A stretch of DNA of 64,000 bases. It comes from Sulfitobacter sediminilitoris (lineage in GTDB: Bacteria > Pseudomonadota > Alphaproteobacteria > Rhodobacterales > Rhodobacteraceae). Made by a program: the position numbers and the translations under genes. The stretch spans positions 1 to 64,000 of the forward strand of contig NZ_JAABNT010000008.1 in NCBI RefSeq assembly GCF_010667575.1. The letters are read 5' to 3'. The notes beneath the pieces are model-generated. The model was not told where the DNA came from, did no database searches, and saw only the letters and a list, made by a program, of their open reading frames with translations. How positions within the stretch are numbered: position 1 is the stretch's first letter; each line of letters opens with the position of its first letter. Below are positions 25,278 to 35,082 of the stretch, piece by piece.

Positions 25278-25469
25278 CGCGGCGTCCTTTGTTCTTGTTC
25301 TTCTTAAGTCCCAAAGTCCGGTCACTTTGAAACATGACCTAAACCTTGCTCACGCCCGTGGGGCCGCGTCAAGAGGCGGTAAAAGGGTTCTGGTCACCGG
25401 ACACGGCCTTTTGTATAGAGATAGCCCTGATAGCGCTGACAAGCAGCGCGCCGACCGGAGTACAGAACA

Positions 25470-26840
25470 ATGAGCACATGGAGCAAATCAAGCTGGCGCG
25501 ACAAACCGCGGATCCAGATGCCTGATTATCCTGATCAAGCCGCCCTTGAGGCCGTCGAAGCGCAATTGGCACGGTATCCGGTTCTGGTCTTTAGCGGCGA
25601 GGCCCGTCGCCTGAAAAAGCATCTGGGCGCTGCCAGCCGCGGCGAAGCGTTTTTGCTGCAGGGCGGCGACTGTGCCGAGAGCTTTGAGCAATTCAGCTCG
25701 GACGCGATTCGAGACACCTTCAAGGTGATGTTGCAGATGGCCATCGTGCTGACGCACGGGGCGAAGGTCCCTGTGATCAAGCTGGGGCGCATGGCAGGAC
25801 AATTCGCCAAGCCGCGTTCTGCGCCCACAGAGACGGTCGATGGGGTGGAATTGCCCAGCTACCGTGGTGACATCATCAACGATCTGGACTTCACGGCGGA
25901 TGCCCGAATTCCAAACCCCGAAAAAATGCTGCGCGCCTACACGCAGGCGGCTGCCACGCTGAACCTGTTGCGGGCCTTTTCAACTGGTGGTTATGCGGAC
26001 GTGCATCAGGTGCATGGATGGACGCTGGGCTTCACCGACAATGAGAAAGCTGAAAAATACCGTGAGATCGCGAACCGCATCTCCGATACGCTGGACTTCA
26101 TGTCTGCCGCTGGCGTGACATCGGATACTGCGCATACGCTGTCATCGGTCGAATTCTACACCAGTCACGAGGCATTGTTGCTGGAATACGAAGAGGCGCT
26201 TTGCCGGCAGGACAGCATGACGGGGAAGTGGCTTGCCGGGTCCGGTCACATGATCTGGATCGGGGACCGCACACGTCAGCCTGATGGCGCACACGTGGAG
26301 TTCGCCTCGGGCGTGCTCAACCCCATCGGCCTCAAGTGCGGCCCCAGCATGACGAGCGATGATCTGAAAAAACTGATGGCGAAACTGAACCCTCAGAACG
26401 AGGCAGGTCGCCTTACCCTGATCGCACGGTTCGGTGCAGGATCGGTGGGTGAGCATTTGCCGCGCCTGATCAAGACGGTGCAGGAAGAAGGGGCCAACGT
26501 GGTCTGGACCTGCGACGCGATGCACGGGAACACGATCAAGTCGTCATCTGGCTACAAGACGCGGCCGTTTGAGAGCGTCTTGCGTGAGGTCCGCGAATTC
26601 TTTGGCGTCCATGCGGCTGAGGGGACAATCCCCGGCGGCGTGCATTTCGAGATGACCGGCCAGGATGTCACTGAATGTACCGGCGGTGTCCGGGCAGTGT
26701 CAGACGAAGATCTCTCGGACCGGTATCACACCGCCTGTGATCCACGTCTGAATGCAAGCCAGTCGCTCGAATTGGCCTTCCTTGTTGCCGAGGAGCTGAC
26801 CGCGCGCCGTGAAAAACAGTCTGCCAAGGCAGCAGGCTGA
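25470..26840 (+). CDS. Class II DAHP synthase
   Basis: First enzyme of the shikimate pathway (phosphoenolpyruvate + erythrose 4-phosphate to DAHP), plant-like class II type, 456 residues. Typical segments are [19 protein letters not shown] at the N-terminus, [15 protein letters not shown] (metal Cys), [38 protein letters not shown] and [18 protein letters not shown]. Length matches the family. Monocistronic, with a strong terminator 24 bases after the stop. Feedback control cannot be judged from sequence. Confidence 0.94.
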   Translation: MSTWSKSSWRDKPRIQMPDYPDQAALEAVEAQLARYPVLVFSGEARRLKKHLGAASRGEAFLLQGGDCAESFEQFSSDAIRDTFKVMLQMAIVLTHGAKVPVIKLGRMAGQFAKPRSAPTETVDGVELPSYRGDIINDLDFTADARIPNPEKMLRAYTQAAATLNLLRAFSTGGYADVHQVHGWTLGFTDNEKAEKYREIANRISDTLDFMSAAGVTSDTAHTLSSVEFYTSHEALLLEYEEALCRQDSMTGKWLAGSGHMIWIGDRTRQPDGAHVEFASGVLNPIGLKCGPSMTSDDLKKLMAKLNPQNEAGRLTLIARFGAGSVGEHLPRLIKTVQEEGANVVWTCDAMHGNTIKSSSGYKTRPFESVLREVREFFGVHAAEGTIPGGVHFEMTGQDVTECTGGVRAVSDEDLSDRYHTACDPRLNASQSLELAFLVAEELTARREKQSAKAAG

Positions 26841-26863
26841 AGTCACAGCCAGAAGAAACACGC

Positions 26864-26894
26864 GCCGCCAAAGTACCTTTGGCGGCGTTTTCTT
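26864..26894 (+). terminator. Terminator of the DAHP synthase gene
   Basis: A perfect 11-bp stem (CGCCGCCAAAG / CTTTGGCGGCG) with loop TAC, followed by TTTTCTT. It lies between convergent genes; the left side lacks a long A-run, so it mainly serves the plus strand. Confidence 0.9.
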
Positions 26895-26928
26895 GTCTCA
26901 AGCAAATTAATTCCGGTGTTTTCGGAGC

Positions 26929-27636
26929 TTAGTCTTCGGACTTGATCAATCGAAGATACGTTGGACGCCGTTTGGGATCTTTCGGCGCAAATGGCGCCTG
27001 ACCTTCTGACATTCCCGCTCGAGGGACATTGGTCAGTGGCGGCAGCCCGACTGCGGGACTGGGCCGGGTCGCAGGCATAGGGGGCTGACCAGCGGCAATG
27101 TTCAGCACTTGCTTCGACGTGATGTCGAACCGGCGGGGGGCTGGTCCGATCTCGCCTTTGCTGACGAAACATCCCAGCACCCGACTTACATCGCCTAAGT
27201 CGCTTTTCAGCGGTAACAGGAGCATCCTCGCCTCAAGCCGAGTGCGATCAGGTCCGTCGGAGGAGGCAAGGTTGAGCGTGCCGATGGCCGGGGTCTGAAA
27301 AACGACTTCAAGCAGGTCGGATACACTGGCCCGTGCGGCCGGCATAAAAAAGGCAGTCAGCGGCATGCCGCGCGCCTCCATGCCCATCACGTCGTTCAGA
27401 TGACTGCCCGCGATGCGCAGGCGGGCAATGCCGGGTGCAATGCGCTCAAGGATAAACGCGTTTTCGAGGGCCTGTTCGATGCCCCGTGGGTCAATGTCGG
27501 ATCTTTTGGGCAGCAGCCGGGCACCACGCACGGCTTCCCAATAGGCTTCGACCTGCGCGATGGCAGCATATCCGGTTTCTGGCTGGTAGTCTGACATAGC
27601 AACCACATTCTGCGCGTTATGAGGGTAGTTGTCCAT
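26929..27636 (-). CDS. PAS-domain protein (PAS_5 / DUF1332 type)
   Basis: A 235-residue protein whose first 150 residues fit the PAS_5 family common in alphaproteobacteria: YWEAVRGARLLPKRSDIDPR followed by ENAFILERIAPGIARLRIAG and the GMPLTAFF loop. The second half is Pro-rich and probably disordered (GQPPMPATRPSPAVGLPPL). There is no output domain, so it would act through a partner. The start at 27636 is chosen because AAGGA lies upstream at good spacing; the frame continues to 27726 without such a site. Function unknown. Confidence 0.8.
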   Translation of the reverse strand: MDNYPHNAQNVVAMSDYQPETGYAAIAQVEAYWEAVRGARLLPKRSDIDPRGIEQALENAFILERIAPGIARLRIAGSHLNDVMGMEARGMPLTAFFMPAARASVSDLLEVVFQTPAIGTLNLASSDGPDRTRLEARMLLLPLKSDLGDVSRVLGCFVSKGEIGPAPRRFDITSKQVLNIAAGQPPMPATRPSPAVGLPPLTNVPRAGMSEGQAPFAPKDPKRRPTYLRLIKSED

Positions 27637-27870
27637 GAGCTGTGATCCTTGCCTTCCGATGTGCGGAGCATGCAACGACCCATCAAATGATTGTCGCATC
27701 GATCCCGACACCTGCACCGCCCCCACGCCGCATCCTTAGCAAGGACTTAATACCACAATTTTGACGCATTTCGCCTTATTTCCGAAACTGTGGTTAATCC
27801 CGTCCGGGGCTTGCCCCGCTTGGGTGTTTCACCCTATTGCGAAGCCAGCACGCACGAAGGATCGAGCAAA

Positions 27871-28761
27871 ATGATCAAATCTATGACAGGTTTTGCCTCT
27901 CGCAGTGGGGCCAAAGCCCCCTTCAGCTGGGGCTGGGAGCTGCGCAGTGTGAACGGACGCGGCCTTGATCTGCGCCTTCGGGTGCCGGATTGGGTTGAAG
28001 GGCTTGAGGCCGGTTTGCGCAAAAGGCTCGGCGCCGCTGCCGCACGGGGCAACATCACCTGCAATCTGCGTCTGAACCGTGAAGAAGGTGGCGGCGGGCT
28101 GGAGTTGAACGAGGATCAGCTGCAAGCTTTGCTGGTGGCGCTCCAACAAATCGAAGCGCGTGCAATGGATGCGGGTGTGTCGCTTGCACCATCCAAGGCC
28201 ACCGATATTGTCACCATGCGCGGTGTGCTTGAGCAGTCCTCAGCGGAGGAGGACACCGCACCGCTTTGCACGGCGTTGCTGGCTGACTTCGAAGCCGTGA
28301 TAGAAGACTTTGATGCGATGCGCGCCCGCGAGGGGGCCGCCCTTGCCGATGTATTGAGCGCGCAACTGACAGAGGTGGAGGCGCTGACATCAGAAGCCGC
28401 AGGCCTGTTGGATCAGCGACAGGCCGATATGGCCGCCAGCCTGCGCACTAATCTGTCGCGGATCTTGGACAATACTGATGGTGCAGAGCCTGACCGGGTC
28501 GCGCAGGAATTGGCGCTGATTGCGGTAAAGTCGGACATTACCGAAGAGATTGACCGGCTGACCGCCCATGTAAGTGCTGCGCGTGAGTTGTTGGGCCAAG
28601 GTGGTCCGGTGGGTCGCAAGCTCGATTTTCTGATGCAGGAATTTAACCGCGAGGCAAACACATTGTGTTCAAAGGCGCAGAATAAGGCGTTGACGCGCGT
28701 TGGCCTTGCGCTGAAAGCCGTCATCGACCAGATGCGTGAGCAGGTTCAAAATGTGGAATAA
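27871..28761 (+). CDS. YicC-family endoribonuclease
   Basis: A 296-residue member of the YicC (UPF0701) family, now regarded as endoribonucleases. The N-terminal signature IKSMTGFASRSG and ELRSVNGRGLDLRLRVPD and the C-terminal GRKLDFLMQEFNREANTLCS and SKAQNKALTRVGLALKAVID are all present. The start at 27871 has GAAGGA upstream. It is followed 3 bases later by gmk, the usual yicC-gmk pairing in bacteria. Confidence 0.92.
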   Translation: MIKSMTGFASRSGAKAPFSWGWELRSVNGRGLDLRLRVPDWVEGLEAGLRKRLGAAAARGNITCNLRLNREEGGGGLELNEDQLQALLVALQQIEARAMDAGVSLAPSKATDIVTMRGVLEQSSAEEDTAPLCTALLADFEAVIEDFDAMRAREGAALADVLSAQLTEVEALTSEAAGLLDQRQADMAASLRTNLSRILDNTDGAEPDRVAQELALIAVKSDITEEIDRLTAHVSAARELLGQGGPVGRKLDFLMQEFNREANTLCSKAQNKALTRVGLALKAVIDQMREQVQNVE

Positions 28762-28764
28762 GCC

Positions 28765-29418
28765 ATGACCCCCCCCCAAGCTGACCGACGCGGCCTTCTT
28801 ATCATTCTCAGTTCCCCGTCCGGTGCGGGTAAATCGACCCTTGCCAGACGGTTGATGGCCTGGGACGAGACTCTGCAATTCTCTGTGTCCGCAACGACCC
28901 GAGAACCGCGCCCCGGAGAGGTGAACGAGAAAGACTATTTCTTTGTGGGCGAGGCCGAGTTCCGCAAATGGGTGGCGGAGGGCAGGATGCTTGAGCATGC
29001 CCATGTGTTTGGCAATTTCTATGGCTCTCCGCAGCCGCCTGTAGAAACCGCCATCGAGGCCGGGCGCGACGTGCTTTTTGACATCGACTGGCAAGGTGCA
29101 CAGCAAATCCGCAACTCTGCGCTGGGGCCTTATACCCTGTCGATCTTTATCCTGCCGCCTTCGATAGCCGAGCTGCACCGCAGGCTGGTAAACAGAGGGC
29201 AGGATGATGCTGAAACGATCGCCAAGCGGATGCAGAAAAGCTGGGATGAGATCAGCCATTGGGACGGTTATGATTATGTTTTGATCAACGATGATCTGGA
29301 CGAGACCGAAGAGAAATTGAAAACTATCATCAAAGCCGAAAGGCTCAAATTCGCTCAGCAACCGCGGCTGTCTGATCATGTCCGCGCTTTGCAATCCCAG
29401 TTCGAGGACCTCACATGA
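28765..29418 (+). CDS. gmk: Guanylate kinase
   Basis: Phosphorylates GMP to GDP with ATP; cytoplasmic and essential. The P-loop is [17 protein letters not shown], and the GMP-binding part is [20 protein letters not shown]. It is 217 residues, normal for the family. The start overlaps nothing, but the stop overlaps the carbonic anhydrase start by four bases (ATGA), so this is a three-gene operon yicC-gmk-gamma carbonic anhydrase. Confidence 0.95.
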   Translation: MTPPQADRRGLLIILSSPSGAGKSTLARRLMAWDETLQFSVSATTREPRPGEVNEKDYFFVGEAEFRKWVAEGRMLEHAHVFGNFYGSPQPPVETAIEAGRDVLFDIDWQGAQQIRNSALGPYTLSIFILPPSIAELHRRLVNRGQDDAETIAKRMQKSWDEISHWDGYDYVLINDDLDETEEKLKTIIKAERLKFAQQPRLSDHVRALQSQFEDLT

Positions 29419-29936
29419 CCGTATATTCTTTGGGCGATGCCCAACCAACCATCGACGAAAGCGCCTGGATCGCGCCAGACGCCAATGTGATCGGCAACAT
29501 CGTGCTTGAGGCAAAGTCTTCGGTCTGGTTCGGGTCGACCTTGCGGGGTGACAATGAGGTCATCCACGTGGGAGAGGGCAGCAATGTTCAGGAAAACTGT
29601 GTTTTCCACACGGATCAGGGTTATCCGCTAACTATCGGCAAGAACTGCACCATCGGTCACAAGGTCATGCTGCACGGCTGCACCATTGGCGACAACAGCC
29701 TTATCGGAATGGGCGCCACTGTTCTGAACGGGGCCAAGATCGGCAACAACTGTTTGATCGGGGCTGGTGCGCTGATCACGGAGAACAAGGTGATCCCGGA
29801 TGGATCGCTGGTGATGGGATCGCCAGGCAAGGTCGTGCGACAGTTGGATGAGAAAGCGATCCAGATGCTGACGGGCAGCGCACTGCATTATTCTGAAAAT
29901 GCCGCCCGGTTCCGGCGGGATATGAAGCCTATTTAA
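29415..29936 (+). CDS. Gamma-class carbonic anhydrase-like protein
   Basis: A 173-residue left-handed beta-helix trimer protein of the gamma carbonic anhydrase/YrdA group. Hexapeptide repeats run through about 10-140 ([20 protein letters not shown] and on). Candidate zinc ligands are the His in VFHTDQG and the two in [10 protein letters not shown]. Whether it hydrates CO2 or serves another role (many YrdA proteins show no activity) cannot be told. The C-terminal helix [20 protein letters not shown] is typical. Coupled to gmk by an ATGA overlap. Confidence 0.9.
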   Translation: MTVYSLGDAQPTIDESAWIAPDANVIGNIVLEAKSSVWFGSTLRGDNEVIHVGEGSNVQENCVFHTDQGYPLTIGKNCTIGHKVMLHGCTIGDNSLIGMGATVLNGAKIGNNCLIGAGALITENKVIPDGSLVMGSPGKVVRQLDEKAIQMLTGSALHYSENAARFRRDMKPI

Positions 29937-29939
29937 AGG

Positions 29940-30989
29940 ATGCCAGACCGCGCCCTTTTGCCAGACATTCTGGCTGCGCTGCCGCTGCCCGCACTGGCGA
30001 TTGATCGCAATGAACGGATCGTTGCCATCAATGATAAGGCGCAGTCTTTGGTCGCGACCGGTGCGGTTGGACGCCATTTCGTGACCGTCCTACGGCAGCC
30101 CACTCTGGTTGAGGCCGTTGAAAACACGCTTCAGGATGGAAAGCCGCGCCGAGCCGCGTTCTTGGCAGGCGATGTGGGCAAGGAACTGACCTTTGACGTG
30201 ACTCTGCGCATGGTTGAGGCCACCGGCACGCTGATCCTCAGTTTTCAGGATATCACCCACGAAGCAGAAGCGGGCCAGATGCGGAGGGACTTCGTTGCCA
30301 ACGTCAGCCATGAGCTGCGCACGCCGCTCACTGCCTTGATGGGTTTCATTGAAACCCTGAGTGGCCCGGCAAAGGACGATCCTGCCGCAAGGGAGCGGTT
30401 TCTAAACATCATGTCTGGTGAAGCGGAGCGGATGAACCGGTTAGTGGGCGATTTGCTTTCGCTCAGCAGGGTCGAGGCCGAAGAACGCATCAAGCCGACA
30501 ACGTCCGTGAATCTCACCGATATCCTGACGATCACCTTGCGCAATCTGAACCCGCTTGCCGTTGATAACGATGTAAAACTGGTAGCTGAATTCGGCACTG
30601 ACCCCCTGCCGCTTCGTGGCGACCCGGATCAGTTGCTTCAAGTTTTCACGAACCTCGTCGAAAATGCGATCAAGTATGGTGGCAAGAACAACACCGTCGA
30701 GATCAAAACGGAAACCAGTCTGCGTGACCCGGCTCTCCGCGGTCCGGCTATGCGGGTTTCAGTTGTCGACCATGGTCCGGGGATTGATCCGGTGCACCTG
30801 CCACGCCTGACAGAGCGATTCTATCGCGCCGACAGTCACCGCAGCCGTGCGCTCGGTGGTACTGGGCTGGGCCTCGCCATCGTGAAACATATCCTGAGCA
30901 GGCACCGTGGAAGGCTGAAAATTATGTCAGAACTCGGCAAAGGCGCGTGTTTTAAGGTGATTTTGCCGCTGGATGGTGCGGAGGTCTGA
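29940..30989 (+). CDS. phoR: Phosphate regulon sensor kinase PhoR (no membrane segment)
   Basis: Histidine kinase of 349 residues. A PAS-like domain occupies about 8-105 (ALAIDRNERIVAINDKA ... TLILSFQDITHEAEA). The phosphoacceptor His is in NVSHELRTPLTALMGF (about residue 123), and the ATPase boxes are NLVENAIKYGG (N), DHGPGIDP (G1) and GGTGLGLAIVKH (G2). E. coli PhoR starts with two membrane helices; none is seen here, so membrane attachment would need PhoU or the Pst permease. Three bases follow the previous stop. The neighbours pstSCAB-phoU-phoB make the assignment firm. Confidence 0.9.
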   Translation: MPDRALLPDILAALPLPALAIDRNERIVAINDKAQSLVATGAVGRHFVTVLRQPTLVEAVENTLQDGKPRRAAFLAGDVGKELTFDVTLRMVEATGTLILSFQDITHEAEAGQMRRDFVANVSHELRTPLTALMGFIETLSGPAKDDPAARERFLNIMSGEAERMNRLVGDLLSLSRVEAEERIKPTTSVNLTDILTITLRNLNPLAVDNDVKLVAEFGTDPLPLRGDPDQLLQVFTNLVENAIKYGGKNNTVEIKTETSLRDPALRGPAMRVSVVDHGPGIDPVHLPRLTERFYRADSHRSRALGGTGLGLAIVKHILSRHRGRLKIMSELGKGACFKVILPLDGAEV

Positions 30990-31022
30990 AAAGATTTCCG
31001 CAAATTGCGCTCAATTCTGCGG

Positions 31023-31055
31023 CTGTCATAAAACTGTAACGTACCTGTCACAAAA
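31023..31055 (+). promoter_or_regulatory. Triple Pho box upstream of pstS
   Basis: CTGTCATAAAACTGTAAC at 31023-31040 matches the PhoB-binding consensus (two CTGTCAT-type repeats 11 bases apart) almost fully. A third CTGTCACAAAA begins at 31045, again 11 bases on. Phosphorylated PhoB should bind here and activate pstS under phosphate shortage. A possible -10 (TAGATG near 31073) lies about 18 bases further. Confidence 0.9.
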
Positions 31056-31132
31056 GCACAGCACGCCGGACCTAGATGGGCTGCAAGATCACCATGGGGG
31101 TGATTGCCGAAATTCCAATGACAGGAAACATC

Positions 31133-32173
31133 ATGTCACTGACAAAACTCACCACTTCCGCGCTGGCCATTGCGGCCATGTCTGCCACAGCCGCCGCCGC
31201 GCGCGACCAGGTGCAAGTTGCCGGTTCTTCAACCGTTCTGCCCTACGCATCCATCGTCGCCGAAGCATTTGGTGAAAATACCGACTTCCCGACGCCTGTC
31301 GTGGAATCGGGCGGTTCTTCCGCGGGTCTCAAGCGCTTTTGTGAGGGCGTGGGCGAGAACACCATCGACATCGCAAACGCCTCTCGTGCGATCCGTGAAA
31401 AAGAGATCAAGGCTTGCGCGGAAAACGGCGTGACCGACATCATCGAAGTGCGTATCGGCTATGACGGCATCGTCTTCGCATCGCAGATTAACGGCCCTGC
31501 GTATACCGCGTTCCAGCCTTCCGATATCTTCAACGCGATTGGTGCCAAGGTTCTGGTGGACGGCAAGATCGTTGACAACACGTACAATGCCTGGTCCGAG
31601 TTCAATAGCGATTTTCCGAATGCAGAAATCGCCATGTTCATCCCAGGTACCAAGCACGGCACCCGCGAAGTCTTTGAAGACAAGGTGCTGCTGAAGGGTT
31701 GTGAAGACACCGGTGCGATGCAGGCGATGATGGACGCAGGCATGACCGAAGACGATGCCGAGGACGCATGCCTTGATGTGCGTCAGGACGGCAAGTCCGT
31801 GGACATCGACGGTGATTACACGGAAACGCTGGCACGGATCGACGCGAACACCGACGGCATAGGCGTGTTCGGCCTCGCGTTCTACGAGAACAACCAGGAC
31901 AAGCTGAAAGTTGCGACAATGGGCGACGTGTCGCCGTCGACCGAAACCATCGCGTCTGGTGAGTACCCGGTGTCACGTCCGCTGTTCTTTTATGTCAAGA
32001 AAGCACATATCGGCGTGATCCCAGGCCTGAAGGAATTCGCGCAGTTTTTCGTTGCTGATGAACTGGCTGGCCCTTCCGGTCCTCTGGCCAACTACGGCCT
32101 CGTTTCGGACCCAGAGTTGAGCGAGACACAGAAAGCCGTTGCAGAGGAAAGAACGCTTGGTGCTGGTTCCTAA
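31133..32173 (+). CDS. pstS: Phosphate ABC transporter binding protein PstS
   Basis: Periplasmic phosphate-binding protein, 346 residues. Signal peptide MSLTKLTTSALAIAAMSATAAA, then DQVQVAGSSTVLPYA and VESGGSSAGLKRFCEGVG, the phosphate-contact loops of the family. IGYDGIVFAS and FIPGTKHGTREVFEDKVL also fit. The start at 31133 has CAGGAAA upstream; an upstream ATG at 31076 is poorer. The gene lies 93 bases after the triple Pho box, and a hairpin after its stop probably favours its expression over pstCAB. Confidence 0.93.
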   Translation: MSLTKLTTSALAIAAMSATAAAARDQVQVAGSSTVLPYASIVAEAFGENTDFPTPVVESGGSSAGLKRFCEGVGENTIDIANASRAIREKEIKACAENGVTDIIEVRIGYDGIVFASQINGPAYTAFQPSDIFNAIGAKVLVDGKIVDNTYNAWSEFNSDFPNAEIAMFIPGTKHGTREVFEDKVLLKGCEDTGAMQAMMDAGMTEDDAEDACLDVRQDGKSVDIDGDYTETLARIDANTDGIGVFGLAFYENNQDKLKVATMGDVSPSTETIASGEYPVSRPLFFYVKKAHIGVIPGLKEFAQFFVADELAGPSGPLANYGLVSDPELSETQKAVAEERTLGAGS

Positions 32174-32200
32174 GTCTGGCATCTGCCTGATCTGATTTAT

Positions 32201-32223
32201 GGGGGCGGCTCAGCGTTGCCCCC
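32201..32223 (+). terminator. Hairpin between pstS and pstC
   Basis: GGGGGC and GCCCCC arms with an 11-base loop, no T-run after. It looks like a partial terminator or mRNA stabiliser that lets pstS be made in excess of the membrane parts. Confidence 0.6.
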
Positions 32224-32265
32224 GGTTCTCATTCCGGACAAACGTCCAACTGTTGCGGGGGCGAC

Positions 32266-33738
32266 ATGCCGCTTTTCTGGCTTTTCATCATCGTATTGGT
32301 CATTGCCTTGCTTGGCTATTTTGCCGGACGGATGCGCGTCATGCAGGGTGCAGGCGGTGACCGCCGCAACATGCATTCCCTGCCGTCCTATTATGGTGGC
32401 AACGTTGCTATCAAGGGAGCGGCACCGGCATTGTTGCTCATGCTGCTTTGGATGCTGATCCAGCCTTTCTACGTCAATTACACCGTATCGAACCAAATAC
32501 CGGACAGCGCCATCGCTGACAGTTCCTCACGCAACCTTGTTCTGTCCGAGGTGCGGCGCACTGCCAATGGTCTGGATTTGGCTGTTCAAACCGGTGCTTT
32601 GACCTCTGATGATGCCAATGACGCACAGGCGAACATTGCTGATATAACGGCGGCACTGAAAGAAGCGGGCGCTGTCCTGACATCGGATATCACACAGCCT
32701 GTTCTGAGCGCCGCGCAAAGCTACCGCAGCATGAATGCTACGGGCTATACCCTGATGTCGGTCGCGGTCATAATCGTTGCGGTACTGGGCGTTCGTTGGG
32801 GGCTGCGCGAGGCGAGGCCTGAGTTCCGCGCCCGCAATGTCGTGGAACAGGCCGTTCGGTGGCTCCTGATCGCCGCTGCATCTATCGCAGTGCTGACGAC
32901 GCTTGGAATTGTTTTGTCGCTGGTTTTCAACACGATTGAATTCTTTCGGCTCTATCCGGCTGTGGACTTTTTCTTTGGCACCAACTGGGCCCCCAGCTTT
33001 TCCGGACGCGGTGGCAGCTCTGACCTTGGTGTTATCCCGCTGCTCTGGGGCACGTTCTATATCTCGATCGTGGCGCTCGCCGTGGCGATCCCGATCGGAT
33101 TGTTCGCGGCGGTTTATCTCTCGGAATATGCAAGCCATGGCGTCCGGTCCGTGGCAAAGCCGCTGCTGGAGATACTGGCGGGTATTCCCACCATCGTTTA
33201 CGGTCTCTTCGCCTTGCTGACAGTTGGACCCTTGCTGGTTTCGGTCTTCGGACGCGACGGTCTGGGCATCATGCAGGCGGGGACCGCAGTTGTTACTGCC
33301 GGTCTGGTGATGGGCATCATGCTGATCCCCTTTGTCAGTTCATTGTCGGACGACATCATCAACGCCGTGCCACAGGCTCTAAGGGATGGATCCTACGGTC
33401 TGGGTGCCACCAAGTCAGAGACGATCAAACAGGTCGTGCTGCCCGCCGCTTTGCCGGGCATCGTCGGGGCCATCTTGTTGGCCGCATCGCGTGCCATCGG
33501 TGAGACGATGATCGTGGTGCTGGGGGCAGGGGCTGCGGCGCGGCTTTCCCTGAACCCGTTCGATGCCATGACCACGGTCACTGCCAAGATCGTCAGCCAA
33601 TTGACCGGCGATGCTGATTTCGCCAGCCCCGAAGCCCTCGTGGCCTTCGCTCTGGGGATGACGCTGTTTGTCATCACCCTGGCACTGAACATTTTCGCGC
33701 TCTTCATCGTGCGCAAGTACCGGGAGCAATATGACTGA
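32266..33738 (+). CDS. pstC: Phosphate ABC transporter permease PstC
   Basis: Membrane permease of 490 residues, much longer than E. coli PstC (319). The first 200 residues hold an extra helix, a soluble segment (IADSSSRNLVLSEVRRTANG) and two further helices, the DUF3708-type extension of alphaproteobacteria. The permease core starts near 260 with the ABC-contact motif AVPQALRDGSYGLGATKSET (about 365-384). It overlaps pstA by one base (TGATG). Confidence 0.92.
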   Translation: MPLFWLFIIVLVIALLGYFAGRMRVMQGAGGDRRNMHSLPSYYGGNVAIKGAAPALLLMLLWMLIQPFYVNYTVSNQIPDSAIADSSSRNLVLSEVRRTANGLDLAVQTGALTSDDANDAQANIADITAALKEAGAVLTSDITQPVLSAAQSYRSMNATGYTLMSVAVIIVAVLGVRWGLREARPEFRARNVVEQAVRWLLIAAASIAVLTTLGIVLSLVFNTIEFFRLYPAVDFFFGTNWAPSFSGRGGSSDLGVIPLLWGTFYISIVALAVAIPIGLFAAVYLSEYASHGVRSVAKPLLEILAGIPTIVYGLFALLTVGPLLVSVFGRDGLGIMQAGTAVVTAGLVMGIMLIPFVSSLSDDIINAVPQALRDGSYGLGATKSETIKQVVLPAALPGIVGAILLAASRAIGETMIVVLGAGAAARLSLNPFDAMTTVTAKIVSQLTGDADFASPEALVAFALGMTLFVITLALNIFALFIVRKYREQYD

Positions 33739-35072
33739 TGTCTGATGCAAGCCTCACCAGCGGTGCTGCACCCACCCGAGCCAAGAAATCACTCATGGCG
33801 GTGGACGTACGCACCCGCAAACGCAATGCAGCCGAAAAACGGTTTCGGGCCTATGGCATCGCCGCGATTGTAACCGGGATGTTCTTCCTGATCGTGCTGG
33901 CGGTTTCAATCGTGCGCTCCGGGCTGCCGGCGTTCTCGCACACTGTCGTTAGTGTTGAATTCAACCTGACCGAAGAACAGTTCGCCGACGCGGAAAGCCA
34001 ATTGTTCAAGACCAAGGCATACGAAGCTTTGCTCATTGAGGAAATTCGTTCGGCTTTGGTTGCGCGTGGGCTTGATGTCGAATTTGACAGTGACGCCATC
34101 GCACGCCTGTTGGGCAAACCGGGCGGCACGCTGCGCGAGCATTACCGCGCCAACGAGCAAGATTTGGGGCAACCGGTGCGTTTTGAGCTTGCTGCAGCCT
34201 CACGGGTCGATGGGTATCTGACAGGGCGCGTAACCCGCGACACCCTGCAGGACAGTCGGTTTCTGCAGGGATCGGACCTCGACCTGATCGATGCACTCGT
34301 CGACGCGGATATCATCACGCGGGCGTTCAACTGGAACTTCATCATGGGTGCCGATACTGGCGTCGACAATCCGGGCGGGGCCGGGATCGGGGCGTCTGTC
34401 ATCGGCTCGTTCTTCATGATGCTGGTGGTTCTGGTCCTGTCGCTGCCAATCGGCGTTGCCGCCTCAATCTATCTTGAGGAATTTGCCCCTCAGAACCGGT
34501 TTACCGACCTCATCGAGGTGAATATCTCAAACCTTGCAGCAGTGCCTTCAATCGTTTTCGGTATTCTGGGCCTGGCGGTCTTCATCCAGTTCATGCAGCT
34601 TCCTCAATCGGCGCCGCTGGTGGGTGGTCTGGTGCTGACGTTGATGACCCTGCCAACGATCATCATCTCAACCCGCGCATCGCTTAAATCCGTGCCACCG
34701 TCGATCCGTGATGCGGCGCTTGGGGTGGGGGCATCCAAGATGCAGGCGGTGTTCCACCATGTGCTGCCGCTGGCGATGCCGGGCATCCTGACGGGCACGA
34801 TCATCGGTCTTGCGCAGGCATTGGGGGAAACGGCTCCGTTGCTGCTGATCGGCATGGTCGGTTTCGTGGCCCGCGGGTACCCTGATGGCGTCATGTCGGG
34901 CTTTGTCGATCCGAACTCGGCGATGCCTGCACAAATCTACACCTGGGCGGCGCGTGCCGACGCCAGCTTTTACGAGAAAGCATGGGGTGGCATCATCATC
35001 TTGTTGCTGTTCCTTTTGACCATGAACATCATAGCGATCATCTTGCGGCGCAAGTTCGAGCGGCGCTGGTAG
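33738..35072 (+). CDS. pstA: Phosphate ABC transporter permease PstA
   Basis: Partner permease, 444 residues versus 296 in E. coli. A long soluble domain after the first helix (about 70-195, from [20 protein letters not shown]) matches the DUF3333 extension. The permease core follows, with [19 protein letters not shown] as ABC-contact loop and [12 protein letters not shown] near the end. Its function is phosphate import with PstC and PstB. The role of the extension is unknown. Confidence 0.92.
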   Translation: MSDASLTSGAAPTRAKKSLMAVDVRTRKRNAAEKRFRAYGIAAIVTGMFFLIVLAVSIVRSGLPAFSHTVVSVEFNLTEEQFADAESQLFKTKAYEALLIEEIRSALVARGLDVEFDSDAIARLLGKPGGTLREHYRANEQDLGQPVRFELAAASRVDGYLTGRVTRDTLQDSRFLQGSDLDLIDALVDADIITRAFNWNFIMGADTGVDNPGGAGIGASVIGSFFMMLVVLVLSLPIGVAASIYLEEFAPQNRFTDLIEVNISNLAAVPSIVFGILGLAVFIQFMQLPQSAPLVGGLVLTLMTLPTIIISTRASLKSVPPSIRDAALGVGASKMQAVFHHVLPLAMPGILTGTIIGLAQALGETAPLLLIGMVGFVARGYPDGVMSGFVDPNSAMPAQIYTWAARADASFYEKAWGGIIILLLFLLTMNIIAIILRRKFERRW

Positions 35073-35082
35073 GACCGGGCTC

